Below, piece after piece: positions 27,618 through 37,805 of a stretch of DNA of 64,000 nt. The notes under the pieces are model-generated. The model was not told where the DNA came from. It did no database searches and worked only from the letters and a program-made list of their open reading frames with translations. Positions within the stretch are counted from its first letter, which is position 1; each line of letters begins with the position of its first letter. The position numbers and the translations under genes are program-made. This DNA comes from CAWFZT01 sp963820415 (lineage in GTDB: Bacteria > Chloroflexota > Anaerolineae > Anaerolineales > Anaerolineaceae), in NCBI GenBank assembly GCA_963820415.1, contig CAWFZT010000006.1, forward strand, positions 558,001 to 622,000, read 5' to 3'.

Positions 27618-29400
27618 ATGGTCAGGAAGAAGCTCCGGCTGCCTCTGAAAGTCGATACGCTCTTGTATATCCTGCTATTTGCGATCATCGCCCTGGCGAT
27701 AGGCATCCCTTCTATCCTAAACAAGATCAGTCAAACCAACCCGTCTACCACCGAAGGAATTTTCCCCAGGGTTACCGCCTACGATTTGTTTTTCAACATC
27801 GACCTTGCCCGCCTGCTCTTTCAATCCAGGCAACTGATCTCGCTGACAAACTCGAACACCAGCCGCCGAGAGATTACTTTCCTGATCCACCCGGATCTGA
27901 TCATAGACCACATCGGGTTTACCGGCGCACAGGGCAACCCCCTGGAGATCGCCAGCTGGCGCTTCGCCCAGCCCGTGTCATACACGCGCCTGTCCGGGAC
28001 CGTGACACTCAATAAACTCACCGTGGAGTTCACTGACGAAATTATCCCTCACCAGACCTTGACGATGGAACTGGAATACCATCTTAAACCGGAGGGATTT
28101 CAAACCGGCGCGGGCAGAAATTTTTACGGATTATTCATCAGCTCACAGAACCAACGGGCGATTGGGTTTGACAGCGGAGCCTTCCCGGTGATCGAATCCA
28201 ATGGCGCCGCCCCCTTGAAGATAAGCGTTAAATATCCCGAACTCCGAGCTTTGTGGTATTCCCGGCCAACTGGTTTCCACCGAGACCTCCCCTGGCTTTA
28301 TCACCAGTACTTACCAGGCCGTAAGAGCTTATGACCCGGCCTTTTCTTGCGGCGTCTATAAAAAAGAACAAAGCAGCTCAAACGGGATCGGGGTTGAATT
28401 TTATTTGACCCCGGACCAGACCTACAGCGATGCGATGGGTACTGCGGCCTTGGATTATTTCAAACTGTACCGCCAGCTTTTTGGAGATCCGGGACTCAGC
28501 ACCTTCCGCTTTGTTTTCGTTGCCACCGAGCTCGAAGGCGGCGGCGCCGAGAGCAAAGGCAATACCGTTTATTTAGGAAAACAAAATAATGTCGACGACT
28601 TTATCAATTTCGACCAGGATGTCAACGTGCAAAAGAAATTCATAGGGCTGGTTGGGCATGAAGAATTCCATGACTGGAATGCCTACTACAGTTCCTGGTC
28701 CGGTGAACTCATGCAATGGTGGACCGAAGGCGGGGCCAATTTCATGAGCGCCTGGGCCGGTGAGATGTTATGGGGAAAGGCATATAGCCGTTTTCTGCGG
28801 GCTCAATATTCGGCGAATTACAATGCGCAAATGCCTTACCTTTTCCCCGGAACGCTGGAATCCCCGGGCAACATCTTGCAAGGCGATACCTGGAAAGGCA
28901 AATCGACCCTTACCTACGACTATGGCGCGTTGGTCTGGGAACAATTACGCCAGAAAGTCGGCGATACAGCCCTCAAGGCCGGCCTGAGCGACTTCATCCA
29001 CCAATCCAACCTGCAGCCAGGTACGTACGTCGATTTTATCCAGTGCCTGCAGCGTCATACCGACGCGGACGTGGCCGCTTTCCTGGAGCAGTGGATCTCT
29101 CATAACGCCCGGATTGACCTTTCCATCAAGCAAGTCACCATTCAGCCAGAGGGCAGCCAGTATGCAACCGTGGCAGTCATCACTGTCACCGGGGACAAGG
29201 ATTATGAGCTTTACACCGCCCTTGGTTATAAAACAGATACCTCCCTGGACTGGATTATCACCCCGCTTCATTTGACCGGCCGGGGGGATAATGCCGTGAA
29301 ATTTACCAGCCAGGAGCGACCCTCCTTATTCCAGGTCGACCCGGATTACCAGGTTCCCCAGACAATTTATGATAATGACACCTGGCCAGCGACAAGATAG
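27618..29400 (+). pseudogene. M61-like membrane-anchored metallopeptidase, frameshifted
   Basis: An N-terminal transmembrane helix (TLLYILLFAIIALAIGI) is followed by a beta-rich domain up to about 28240, where the frame changes. The correct frame continues PGQLVSTETSPGFITSTYQA and then a gluzincin domain with zinc motif HEEFHDWN and the downstream Glu in WWTEGGANF, a pattern close to M61 glycyl aminopeptidases. A PDZ-like C-terminus is not obvious. A TATAAT box at 27607-27612 ends 5 nt before the ATG, so the transcript is probably leaderless. A single-base change between 28235 and 28260 would give an intact protein of about 593 residues. Confidence 0.72.
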
Positions 29401-29442
29401 AATCAATCGGGTAAAGCGCCCGGTTATAGCAAGGAGAACGAA

Positions 29443-29772
29443 ATGGGATACGATTTGAACCTTGCACAACGAATTCGAGATCATCTTTCCAGCATTTCCG
29501 CCCTGGAAGAAAAAAAGATGTTCGGAGGCGTAGCGTTCTTGATCCTGGGTAATATGGCCTGCGGAGTGCATGGCGACGATATGATCGTGCGCGTTGGCGC
29601 GGAAAAATATGAAGCCGCTTTACACCGGCCCTTCACTCGCCCCTTTGACATGACCGGCAGGCCAATGGCAGGCTGGATCATGGTTTCCCCGCAAGGCTGT
29701 GAACAAGAGCACGATCTGCAGGACTGGGTAAAGAAAGGCATCGATTTTGCCCGCTCTTTACCGGCCAAATAG
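29443..29772 (+). CDS. TfoX/Sxy N-terminal domain protein
   Basis: 109 residues starting after AAGGAG. MFGGVAFLILGNMACGVHGDDMIVRVG is the characteristic first half of the TfoX_N fold, and the conserved GWIMVSP is present. In enterobacteria the domain belongs to the competence regulator Sxy, but stand-alone copies are widespread and uncharacterised. There is no nearby competence gene. Confidence 0.85.
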   Translation: MGYDLNLAQRIRDHLSSISALEEKKMFGGVAFLILGNMACGVHGDDMIVRVGAEKYEAALHRPFTRPFDMTGRPMAGWIMVSPQGCEQEHDLQDWVKKGIDFARSLPAK

Positions 29773-29780
29773 CAGATTGG

Positions 29781-30953
29781 TTAGGAATAAGTGATTGGCA
29801 GGCTGCGCAGGCCGTAGACGATCAGGCTCGGATGCCTTTCCAGCCTGGCATCAGGCGCCAGGCTAAAGCTTTTGATGCGTTCCAGCAAGGCTCCCAGGGC
29901 AATCCTGGCTTCCAGGCGCGCCAGCGGCGCACCCAGGCAGAAATGGATGCCGTGGCCGAAAGCCAGGTGGCGGTCGGGCAAGCGTTCGATATCCAGGTGT
30001 TCGGGTTCCTGGAACTGCGTCGTATCATGGTTGGCTGACCCAATCCAGGCCACCACCTGCGCCCTGGCAGGGATAGTCTGGTGGTCTATATTCACCTCGC
30101 CAGTGGTGGTGCGGAACATGGCCTGCACGGGCGAACGATAGCGCAGCACCTCTTCTATCGCCTGCGGCAGCAGCTCTGGCCGGGCGCGCAGGCGCTCCCA
30201 TACCTCAGGCTGTTCTGCAAAAGCAGCCATGGCGTTGCCGATCAGGTTTGTGGTGGTTTCATTTCCGGCGACCAGCAGCAGTACGCAAAAACCAAGCAGT
30301 TCCATGTGGCTGAGATGCTCGCCGTGTATACTGGCTTTCAATAGGCGGCTAATCAGGTCATCCCCGGCTACCTGTCGGCGTTTTTCAATCGTGGTAAAGA
30401 AATACTGGCCCATCTCCATCATCTCGGAGCCAGAGAAACGTTCGCGATCGACACGCGTGCCAGAATCGGTGGCGTGTACGGCATAGTCCGACCAGTGTTT
30501 AAAGCGTTGGCGGTCCTGGCTGGGAATACCCAGCAGCTCGGCAATCACAATTACCGGTAAAGGATAGCCCAGGTCCTGGATGACATCCATTCGCCCGGCG
30601 GTCAGCCCCCGATCCAGGCGTTCCGAGACAATTTCCGTGATGCGCGGCGCCAGGGCTTTCACCGCGTGCGGTGTGAATGCCTGCGCCACCAGTGAACGCA
30701 ACTGGTGGTGACGGGGTGGGTCGCTGCTGATGATACTGGCGGAGAATGGCGAACTGGGATGCGCCGGTTCACTGTCGCGAAACTGAGAAGAGAAGGTGGC
30801 ATACTCAGATAAAACTCGCATCACATCCTCATAACGGAATACATGCCAATTGCTGCGCTGCGGGTCGTGGTAGACCGGGTAAGACTGGCGCATGTTTTCG
30901 TAGAGGGGAAACGGGTCGAGGTTCTGCTCGATGTCCACTAACAAAGAATTCAT
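29781..30953 (-). CDS. Cytochrome P450
   Basis: 390 residues, a typical soluble bacterial P450. The heme-ligand loop FGHGIHFCLGAPLAR, the I-helix LLVAGNETTTNLIGN with the oxygen-activating acid/Thr pair, and the K-helix E-x-x-R in EEVLRYRSP are all intact. It needs an external ferredoxin and reductase, none of which is adjacent. It is divergent from a DHA2-type efflux transporter, with 169 bp between, suggesting co-regulation. The substrate is unknown. Confidence 0.95.
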   Translation of the reverse strand: MNSLLVDIEQNLDPFPLYENMRQSYPVYHDPQRSNWHVFRYEDVMRVLSEYATFSSQFRDSEPAHPSSPFSASIISSDPPRHHQLRSLVAQAFTPHAVKALAPRITEIVSERLDRGLTAGRMDVIQDLGYPLPVIVIAELLGIPSQDRQRFKHWSDYAVHATDSGTRVDRERFSGSEMMEMGQYFFTTIEKRRQVAGDDLISRLLKASIHGEHLSHMELLGFCVLLLVAGNETTTNLIGNAMAAFAEQPEVWERLRARPELLPQAIEEVLRYRSPVQAMFRTTTGEVNIDHQTIPARAQVVAWIGSANHDTTQFQEPEHLDIERLPDRHLAFGHGIHFCLGAPLARLEARIALGALLERIKSFSLAPDARLERHPSLIVYGLRSLPITYS

Positions 30954-31067
30954 GCTTATCTCCTTAAGAACAAATCAGAGTTATTCTATCACCAATATCA
31001 TCGTCGATCCGCAAGACACAGGCAGTACCCAGGCTCAGGCCTCTCAAACCCACATTTCCCCTTTCCC

Positions 31068-31083
31068 TATAATCGACTATAAT
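31068..31083 (+). promoter_or_regulatory. Tandem TATAAT boxes upstream of the efflux gene
   Basis: Two perfect -10 hexamers, 31068-31073 and 31078-31083, are repeated 10 bp apart in the divergent P450/MFS spacer and face the MFS gene (start 31123). No obvious -35 element pairs with either, so this is a candidate promoter region only. Confidence 0.4.
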
Positions 31084-31122
31084 CGGCAAACCACTTAGCA
31101 TACTGACTTCAGGAAGAAACCC

Positions 31123-32607
31123 TTGTCGCGTAATCGCCTGGTAGTGATCACCCTGGGAATCATGCTCAGCCTGTTCCTGGCCTCCATGGAAGGCACGGTC
31201 GTGGCGACGGCCATGCCTTCCATCGTCGCCCAGTTGGGCGGGCTGTCAATCTACTCCTGGGTCTTCGCCATCTATATGCTCACTTCCACCACTTCCGTCC
31301 CCATTTATGGCAAGCTTTCCGACCTGTACGGGCGCAAGCTGGTTTATGCCATCTCGATGACCTTGTTCTTGATCGGGTCGATCCTTTGCGGTCAGGCGCG
31401 TACTATGGAGCAGTTGATCATTTTCCGCGCTTTTCAGGGCCTGGGCGCCGGCGGGGTGCTGCCCCTGGCATTCACTATTATCGGCCAGCTTTTTTCCCTG
31501 GAACAGCGCGCCCGTATGCAGGGCCTGTTTTCAGGGGTGTGGGGCGTGTCCTCCATTATCGGCCCGCTGATCGGTGGATTTCTGGTCGACCAGGTATCCT
31601 GGCATTGGGTCTTTAACATTAATGTTATCCCCGGCCTGCTGGCATTCGGGTTGGTGTGGTTTGCCTGGAAGGATGTCGCTCGCAAAGTCGGCGCCCGGGT
31701 CGCCCCAGACTACCTGGGCGGCGGCCTGTTGACCCTGGGAGGGCTGAGCCTGCTCCTGGGCCTGAACGAACTTGGCGCACCCCTCGGCGGATGGTGCCTG
31801 GCTGCGGGAGTTTGCTTGTTTGCCGGGCTGGTCTGGGCGGAAAGGCGCGCCGCCGATCCCATTCTGCCGCTGCACCTGTTCAAAGACCGTCTCTTTACGG
31901 TATCCATCCTGCATGGCATCTTGGCCGGCTGGGCTATGTTTGGTAGCATCACCTACGTCCCGCTGTTTGTCCAGGCTGTGCTGGGCACCAGCGCCACCCA
32001 GGCCGGCATTACCCTGACGCCTTCCTCGCTGGCCTGGACGGTTGCCAGCATTTTCGGCGGCCGCCTGCTCCTGAAAATGGGCTACCGCACCCTTTCCCTT
32101 TTTGGGATGGTCGTGATGGCAGCCGGGACGTTTTTTATGTCCCATATTGGCGTGAATTCGAGCGAGTTTAGCATCATGCTTTTCACCAGCCTGATGGGCA
32201 TGGGTATGGGACTGGCCATACCGGCCTTCTTGATCGCCGTCCAGAGCACGGTCAGCCGGGAAGACCTTGGGGTGGCCACCTCGACCTTGCAGTTCAGCCG
32301 CAGCATCGGCGGTACGCTGGGCGTCAGCATCCTGGGAGTGTTTCTCAGCAGCCGCCTGGCCAACCAGCTCCTGGCCGCCGGCGTCGACCCGGCGTCCGTC
32401 TCGCTGAATACCCTGCTCGATCCAATTGCCGGAGCAAATATTGCTATCGAAGGGCCGTTGCGCCAGGCGCTGGCGGTATCGATTGCCGGCATGTTCATCA
32501 TCGCATTCCTGGCGGCGCTGGCGGCCCTGCTGGCGGTAGCGTTTGCTCCGTCTGGCAAAATATCCCAGCTCATGCAGCAGCGCCTCCCCGATCAGCCAGT
32601 CGAATAA
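31123..32607 (+). CDS. DHA2-family MFS drug/solute exporter
   Basis: 494 residues, about 14 transmembrane helices. TTG start at 31123 with AGGAAG upstream. Motif A (GKLSDLYGRKLVY) in the first cytoplasmic loop and motif C-like GPLIGGFLVDQVSWHWVFNINV mark the drug:H+ antiporter-2 family. It probably exports hydrophobic or cationic compounds using the proton gradient; the divergent P450 suggests export of a modified product, which is inference. Confidence 0.9.
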   Translation: MSRNRLVVITLGIMLSLFLASMEGTVVATAMPSIVAQLGGLSIYSWVFAIYMLTSTTSVPIYGKLSDLYGRKLVYAISMTLFLIGSILCGQARTMEQLIIFRAFQGLGAGGVLPLAFTIIGQLFSLEQRARMQGLFSGVWGVSSIIGPLIGGFLVDQVSWHWVFNINVIPGLLAFGLVWFAWKDVARKVGARVAPDYLGGGLLTLGGLSLLLGLNELGAPLGGWCLAAGVCLFAGLVWAERRAADPILPLHLFKDRLFTVSILHGILAGWAMFGSITYVPLFVQAVLGTSATQAGITLTPSSLAWTVASIFGGRLLLKMGYRTLSLFGMVVMAAGTFFMSHIGVNSSEFSIMLFTSLMGMGMGLAIPAFLIAVQSTVSREDLGVATSTLQFSRSIGGTLGVSILGVFLSSRLANQLLAAGVDPASVSLNTLLDPIAGANIAIEGPLRQALAVSIAGMFIIAFLAALAALLAVAFAPSGKISQLMQQRLPDQPVE

Positions 32608-32616
32608 TAAGCCTGG

Positions 32617-32724
32617 TTCTTTGGAAATCCCCGTGGTGAACTCCCGGATTTGGGGGTGTGAGCGTGCGTACGCACGCTCACACCCCCAAATCCGGTGACC
32701 TTCCACGGAAAATCCCAATGAGCC
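32617..32724. repeat. Long palindromic element (family copy C, long-arm type)
   Basis: A perfect 52-bp palindrome at 32644-32695 (26-nt arms, centre GTAC at 32668-32671) carries the shared inner half-site GTGAGCGTGCGT. Outer arms continue imperfectly for about 25 bp each side (TTGG-AAATCC-CCGTGG on the left; GGTGACCTTCCACGG and AAAATCCCAATGAG on the right). It is located between convergent genes. Confidence 0.88.
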
Positions 32725-32773
32725 GTAAGCCCTTCAAGACTGGTGAGGACTGCCGGGTAGGCTCCTGTTTAAC

Positions 32774-35700
32774 CTAGCTAAACAGGGCCTTTACATCCTC
32801 TTTAGTAATGGATTTGAAGAAGCTGCCTTCTGCGCCGATCAGCTTGTCCACCAATTCTTTCTTGTGTTCCTGCAGCTCAAGGATTTTCTCTTCCACCGAA
32901 TTGCGGGCGATGATCTTGTAAATAAACACTGGCTTGTCCTGCCCGATGCGGTGCGCCCGGTCGGCCGCCTGCATTTCGACCGCTGGGTTCCACCAGGGAT
33001 CGATGTGGATGACGTAATCGGCGGCAGTCAGGTTCAGGCCTACCCCGCCGGCTTTCAAGCTGATCAGGAAAAGCGGGATGGCCGGGTCATTTTGGAACAA
33101 GTCTACCTGCGCCTGGCGTTCGACTGTCTGCCCGTCCAGGTAAGCATATGGGATTCGGCGTTGGTCCAGCTCCGTCTGTAACAGGTGCAGGGTCTGCACG
33201 AACTGTGAAAAGATCAGCGCTTTGTGGCCCTCCGAGCGCAGGGTCTCGATCGTTTCCAGCAGAACTTCGAATTTAGGCGACCCTCCGTGGAAGCTGGCAT
33301 CCACCAGGCGCGGGTGGATACAGATCTGGCGCAGGCGCAGCAATCCTTCCAGGATCTTCATGCGCGCATCGTCCATGCCGGCCTCTTCGATCATCCCCAT
33401 CAACAGGCCGCGGTAGTAATCGCGGGTGTGGTTGTAGAACTTGAGCTGGGCTGGCTCCAGGTCGGTATACAGGATACGCTCAGTGCGGGGAGGCAGCTCG
33501 GGCGCCACCTGCTCTTTGGTGCGCCGCAGGATAAATGGATAGACCAGCCGTCGCAGGAGTTGGATCGTCTCTTCGCTGGTCTTGCTCTCGATAGGCGAGA
33601 CGAACTCGTGGTGGAAGTAATCCATGCTGCCCAACAGCCCCGGGTTGAGGAAGGCAAACTGCGACCACAGCTCGAAAGTATTGTTTTCGACGGGCGTGCC
33701 GGTCATCACCAGGCGGTGCCTGGCTTTGACTAACCGGACTGCCTTGGAGCCCTGCGCCAGGGCGTTTTTGATATTTTGCGACTTGTCCAAAATGACGTAG
33801 AAGAATTGAAAACTGCGTAAAAACTCGATGTCGCGCAGCAGGGTGCCGTAGGTGGTCAGGATGACGTCGTATTCCTTGAAAACCGCCGCATCCTTCTTGC
33901 GTAAATAACCCACATATTCGAGGAAACGCAGCCCGGGCGTAAAGCGTTCCGCTTCGCGCCGCCAGTTAGCGATGAGCGATTTAGGCACCACTAATAAAGA
34001 AGGGCTTTCCAGTTTCCCCTGTTCACGCAGCGACTGCAAGAAAGCCAGCAGTTGAATCGTCTTGCCCAGCCCCATATCGTCCGCCAGGCAGCCGCCAAAA
34101 CCATATTCGTGCAAGAAATGCAGCCATTCCAGCCCGGATACCTGGTAAGGGCGCAGCTCACCCGAAAAACCTGCCGGCACCGGCTGCTGTTGGATGTGCT
34201 CAAAGCTGCGCAGCCGTTCGCGCCGCTCATTGAACTCAGTGGCTACCTGACTTTCATTGGCATCCATCAGCAGCGTATCCACCAGCGGCAGGTGATAATC
34301 GCGCACGCGCAGACCGGTCTCGGTTTCTTCTGCCAGGTCGAACAGCTTCTTATAACGCTCCAGCCAATCGTCAGGGATCTGGCCGACCGAGCCGTCCGCC
34401 AGCTTGACGTACCGTTCTTTCTTACGCAGGGCGCGGCGGATGGTTTGCAAGTCGACCTGCTGGTCGCCGAAATGGACCATTGCCTTCAAATCGAACCAGT
34501 CCACACCGGAGGAAATATTCAGCGAAATAGTGGGGGTATGGCGGTTGACCCGGGCAGTTTTCAGGCTTTCTTCGCCATACACTTCAAAACCGGCTTCCAC
34601 CAGGCGGGGAATGGCATGCACCAGGAAATCAAACGGATGCATGCGCGAGCGCAGCTCAAAACTGCCCACCTGGTGGAATTTTGAGGAACGCTTCAACCCG
34701 AAGCGCACATCCGTCAAAAGCTGGTAATAACGGTCTTCTTCGAGCCGGCGGCGGTGAATGCGTACCATCCCCCACGAATTGGGTATGTCCTGCACGGTGA
34801 ACGAGCCGGTTTTTGCGTCAACCCCCACTTCATAAGCGTCGTAGCCAAATTTCAGGGTAGCCCGCAGGGTGCCTTTGTCGTCGCTCAAGTACAGGCGCGG
34901 CACCGGGCCGGCGTCCACCTCGATCCACGAGACCACATCGCCATGGATGGGCAGACGCTCGAGGATCGGGTATAAAAACTTGGAGCGAAATTCCTGTTCA
35001 TCTTGGGCAGGAATCGTCAAGGGCAGGTAACTCAAAAACCTGAGCGCCTCGGGGTTCTCCACCGGGACGAGATAATGTCCAGCCAGCACCCAGGCAGGCT
35101 CGGTGGTCACAATCTGCAAACTGCCCTTGATGGTGGTAAAAGTCGCTCCGAAGAGGTCCACCCCGGCCTGCAAGGAATAAGCCTGCCCATCGCGGGCCAG
35201 GGCCGCTTCCACCTTAACTGGCTCGGTTAAAAGCTGGAGGCGGGTTCTGAAGGAGTTATGCGAGGTCATCAAGAACACCGGCATGTCTATTTTCGCCATC
35301 AGCGGCAAATAGGTAGCAAAACCGGTTGAAGTGGCAAAAAAGCCGCCAACGGACAACATCAGGTTGACCAGATGCACACCTTCCCCCGGCAGGTTCACTA
35401 CCGCCCGGGGATCCAGGGAACGGTAGGCCGATTCAACCGCAGAGGTCCACGACCGGTCCTTATCCATTTTAAGATTTCGTTCTGGTTGGCTCTGCAGCCT
35501 GGACAGCTCTTCCAGGCCCTGCCATTTCTGTGATTTAATGAAAAAGGGAGCCAGGCGGAAGTTATAACTTTCGTCGGCGTAGTGTTCGCGCAGCAGGCCC
35601 ATCACGATAGCATAGCGGGTGCGCTTCGTCCGCACTGTTTTTTCTTTTGGGGTGCTTTCCAGGGCTTGCAACAGGCGGTACTGCCACTGACTCCCGGCCT

Positions 35701-35995
35701 CCTGGGCGATGTAGTCGCGGGCAGCAAACAGGCTGGCGACGACGTGTTTACATATGGTGCCTCTGGCGGCCTGTCCGCAATTACACGAAACATGAATCTG
35801 CTGTTTTGTTTCGGCAGCCAGTGTAACCGTGTATAACCCGGCCTCGTCGTTCACCTGACAGATAATCGACTGCCCATCGAAAGCGGTGATGTGAGCGCGC
35901 TTCTGGTAGTAGGAAACACGTCCACTCTGAAAAATGGTGTAGTTTACGTATGGAAAAGAGCCTGGATCCAGGTTATCTAAGGTTAGGATGGCCAT
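32774..35995 (-). CDS. SWIM-domain SNF2-family helicase with altered motif II
   Basis: 1073 residues, full length for bacterial SWIM-SNF2 (RapA/HepA-like) proteins. A SWIM zinc finger (CNCGQAARGTICKH) lies near residues 70-88, and the SNF2 core starts near 600: motif I DDMGLGKT, Ia LLVVPKSLIANWRRE, III LVMTGTPVENN, V GGVGLNLTAADYVI and VI QAADRAHRIGQ. Motif II, normally D-E-A/S-Q/H, reads DKSQNIKN, so the catalytic Glu is Lys. That should cripple ATP hydrolysis unless it is a single-base error (GAG to AAG). Family members remodel RNA polymerase or DNA-protein complexes. Confidence 0.9.
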   Translation of the reverse strand: MAILTLDNLDPGSFPYVNYTIFQSGRVSYYQKRAHITAFDGQSIICQVNDEAGLYTVTLAAETKQQIHVSCNCGQAARGTICKHVVASLFAARDYIAQEAGSQWQYRLLQALESTPKEKTVRTKRTRYAIVMGLLREHYADESYNFRLAPFFIKSQKWQGLEELSRLQSQPERNLKMDKDRSWTSAVESAYRSLDPRAVVNLPGEGVHLVNLMLSVGGFFATSTGFATYLPLMAKIDMPVFLMTSHNSFRTRLQLLTEPVKVEAALARDGQAYSLQAGVDLFGATFTTIKGSLQIVTTEPAWVLAGHYLVPVENPEALRFLSYLPLTIPAQDEQEFRSKFLYPILERLPIHGDVVSWIEVDAGPVPRLYLSDDKGTLRATLKFGYDAYEVGVDAKTGSFTVQDIPNSWGMVRIHRRRLEEDRYYQLLTDVRFGLKRSSKFHQVGSFELRSRMHPFDFLVHAIPRLVEAGFEVYGEESLKTARVNRHTPTISLNISSGVDWFDLKAMVHFGDQQVDLQTIRRALRKKERYVKLADGSVGQIPDDWLERYKKLFDLAEETETGLRVRDYHLPLVDTLLMDANESQVATEFNERRERLRSFEHIQQQPVPAGFSGELRPYQVSGLEWLHFLHEYGFGGCLADDMGLGKTIQLLAFLQSLREQGKLESPSLLVVPKSLIANWRREAERFTPGLRFLEYVGYLRKKDAAVFKEYDVILTTYGTLLRDIEFLRSFQFFYVILDKSQNIKNALAQGSKAVRLVKARHRLVMTGTPVENNTFELWSQFAFLNPGLLGSMDYFHHEFVSPIESKTSEETIQLLRRLVYPFILRRTKEQVAPELPPRTERILYTDLEPAQLKFYNHTRDYYRGLLMGMIEEAGMDDARMKILEGLLRLRQICIHPRLVDASFHGGSPKFEVLLETIETLRSEGHKALIFSQFVQTLHLLQTELDQRRIPYAYLDGQTVERQAQVDLFQNDPAIPLFLISLKAGGVGLNLTAADYVIHIDPWWNPAVEMQAADRAHRIGQDKPVFIYKIIARNSVEEKILELQEHKKELVDKLIGAEGSFFKSITKEDVKALFS

Positions 35996-36092
35996 CGGTC
36001 GAATATTACCAAGTCCGAAGAAAGAGCATCTGCCTGGGGTATAATCACTCCATTATAACCGCCGGTTATGTCTAAAGCGATAAATATTTAAG

Positions 36093-36150
36093 GGCTTATC
36101 GGGAATAGCTGTGCTGGATAAGTTCTTCCACGGGAAATCCCAAAAATCCA
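36093..36150. repeat. Degenerate intergenic palindrome (family copy G, no central core)
   Basis: A left arm resembling GGCTTAT-GGGAAT and a right arm TTCCACGGGAAATCCCAA are directly joined, without the central palindrome seen in copies C and E. This looks like a core-deleted or old copy. It lies between the divergent SNF2 and CDGSH genes. Confidence 0.5.
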
Positions 36151-36166
36151 ATTTTAGGAGGCGATA

Positions 36167-36859
36167 ATGACCGAAGCGAATAGCCGCGAAAAGAAGATCG
36201 TGGTCCATTTCGATGGCCCTTACGAAGTCCGCGGTAATATTCCCCTGGTGCATAAAACCCAGGTTGTTTCAGAGTATGGCGAACCGCTGACCTGGGAGAA
36301 AAATGAAACCCTCCCAACCGATGGCGATTACTGTTTGTGCCGCTGCGGGCGCTCCCACGAAATGCCCTTCTGCGATGGGTCCCATGCCGAGATAGATTTC
36401 GACGGCGCCGAAACGGCGGATACCCAGCCAATCGCCGCTCGCCAGGAAACTTTACCAGGCGGGACGAAGATTATCGTCCGATTTGATCCCTCGCTGTGCA
36501 TGGATTCCGGCTTCTGCGGCTGCCAGAAAACTACCCTTCCAGAAATACTGCCCAACACCGCCGATACTCAGGTGCGCTCGCTGGTGATCGCCATGATCGA
36601 GCGCTGCCCGTCCGGCGCCTATACTTATTCGATTGAAGAAGGCCAGCCAGAAATCGAGCCGGACCTGCCTCAACAGGTAGCGGTCACGACGGAGATTACT
36701 GGTCAAGGTCCAATCAACGGCTCACTTTGGATTACCGGAAGCATCCCCATCGAACGCTCGGACGGAAAACCGCTCGAAACCCGCAACCGGGTGACCCTGT
36801 GCTCCTGCGGCCTATCAAAAAACAAACCGCTGTGCGACGGCGCCCACCGCCCGAAATGA
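36167..36859 (+). CDS. CDGSH iron-sulfur protein with internal Fer4-like domain
   Basis: 230 residues. Two CDGSH 2Fe-2S motifs are visible: CRCGRSHEMPFCDGSH near residues 63-78 and CSCGLSKNKPLCDGAH near 210-225, each C-x-C-x2-(S/T)-x3-P-x-C-D-G-(S/A)-H. Between them, CMDSGFCGCQK and ERCPSGAY resemble the divergent 4Fe-4S mono-cluster domain (Fer4_19) often fused to CDGSH. Such proteins are thought to act in electron transfer or iron-sulfur/redox sensing. TAGGAGG precedes the start. The stop overlaps the next ATG by 3 nt, implying coupled translation. Confidence 0.9.
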   Translation: MTEANSREKKIVVHFDGPYEVRGNIPLVHKTQVVSEYGEPLTWEKNETLPTDGDYCLCRCGRSHEMPFCDGSHAEIDFDGAETADTQPIAARQETLPGGTKIIVRFDPSLCMDSGFCGCQKTTLPEILPNTADTQVRSLVIAMIERCPSGAYTYSIEEGQPEIEPDLPQQVAVTTEITGQGPINGSLWITGSIPIERSDGKPLETRNRVTLCSCGLSKNKPLCDGAHRPK

Positions 36860-37528
36860 ACCAGCCACCTGGGCCAGGTGAGGGGTCAAACCCCTGGTTG
36901 GAGATCCCGGTTGGCGACTATGAGGGCCACATGGGCAGCCCACAGGTCGGGCAGCTTCAGATGCTCAACCGGCTTTTCAAGCGGGTTTTATCTGAGACGC
37001 GGCCTGAAATCGGTGGCAGTCCTCGGCTGTGCCGCTGGCAATGGCTTCGAGCATTTCGACCCTGCCATCACCCATGCTATCCTCGGTGTGGATATCAACC
37101 TGTCCTTTCTGGAAGTTGCCAGGCAAAGGTACGCTGCCTTGCAGGCGCGCCTGGAATTGAAATGCGCTGACCTGCACACGGATTGTTTCGGCGGGCGGCA
37201 GTTCGACCTGGTGCATGCCGGCCTGGTTTTCGAACACGTGAATGCCGAGATTGTGCTGGCGCACATCTACCGGGCGTTAAAACCTCAAGGCAGGTTATCG
37301 GTCGTGTTGCAAATGCCCAACCACGCCCTACTGGCAGTATCCCAAACGCCCTATAAAAGTCTGGAAAAGCTGGCTTCGACCATGCATCTTTTCGAACGCG
37401 ACCAGTTTGACGACCTGGCCCGCCATGCAGGTTTCATGGAGGAGGCAGGAGAAATGATTACCCTGCCGAGTGGTAAAGAGTTTTTCTTCGGTATCTATTC
37501 AAAAGGGACCACAGGGTTGGAAAGGTAA
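36856..37528 (+). pseudogene. Class I SAM-dependent methyltransferase, frameshifted
   Basis: The ATG at 36856 overlaps the previous stop (ATGA), and the N-terminal sequence NPWLEIPVGDYEGHMGSPQV is well formed. The frame changes near 36995-37010 and continues with the SAM-binding motif SVAVLGCAAGNGFEHFDP, GVDINLSFLEVARQRY and DLVHAGLVFEHV. One indel would give about 224 residues. It probably methylates a small molecule; the target is unknown. Neighbouring CDGSH protein and translational coupling suggest a joint role, which is inference. Confidence 0.72.
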
Positions 37529-37805
37529 GGAAACACCTAATAAGGACGGCGGTTACCACTTTCTGTTCCAGCCTGCGTTCTCGCAGGCGGTCAGAGGATC
37601 AAACTAGATCCTGCGGGTGGTTCTCCCAGGTCAATGTGGTATTTTTTCAAGGCGCATCCCATACCATGGAATCATGCCCTTACGAAGGTTGGGAGCGAGA
37701 ATCTCTGCGTGTAGAGTACCCTTCGCAAGGTTTGGTTGGACCATGGCGCCACCCTTGCGAAGGGTCATGGGTCAAAGGGTGGCTCGTACAGGCAACCTTC
37801 GCAAG
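37529..37805. repeat. Intergenic region with four alternating 11-mers CCTTCGCAAGG / CCTTGCGAAGG
   Basis: No gene seen. Copies lie at 37678-37688 (one change), 37720-37730, 37753-37763 and 37796-37806, in alternating orientation, so neighbours can pair into two hairpins of about 30-55 nt. The last copy touches the target duplication of the IS element. They may be operators for a dimeric regulator or decayed repeat units; the sequence does not decide. Confidence 0.5.

Noticed and set aside
31531..32718. 395-codon open frame opposite the MFS transporter
   Set aside because: Antisense shadow rich in Arg, Gln and Gly; the plus-strand transporter has full motifs and helices.
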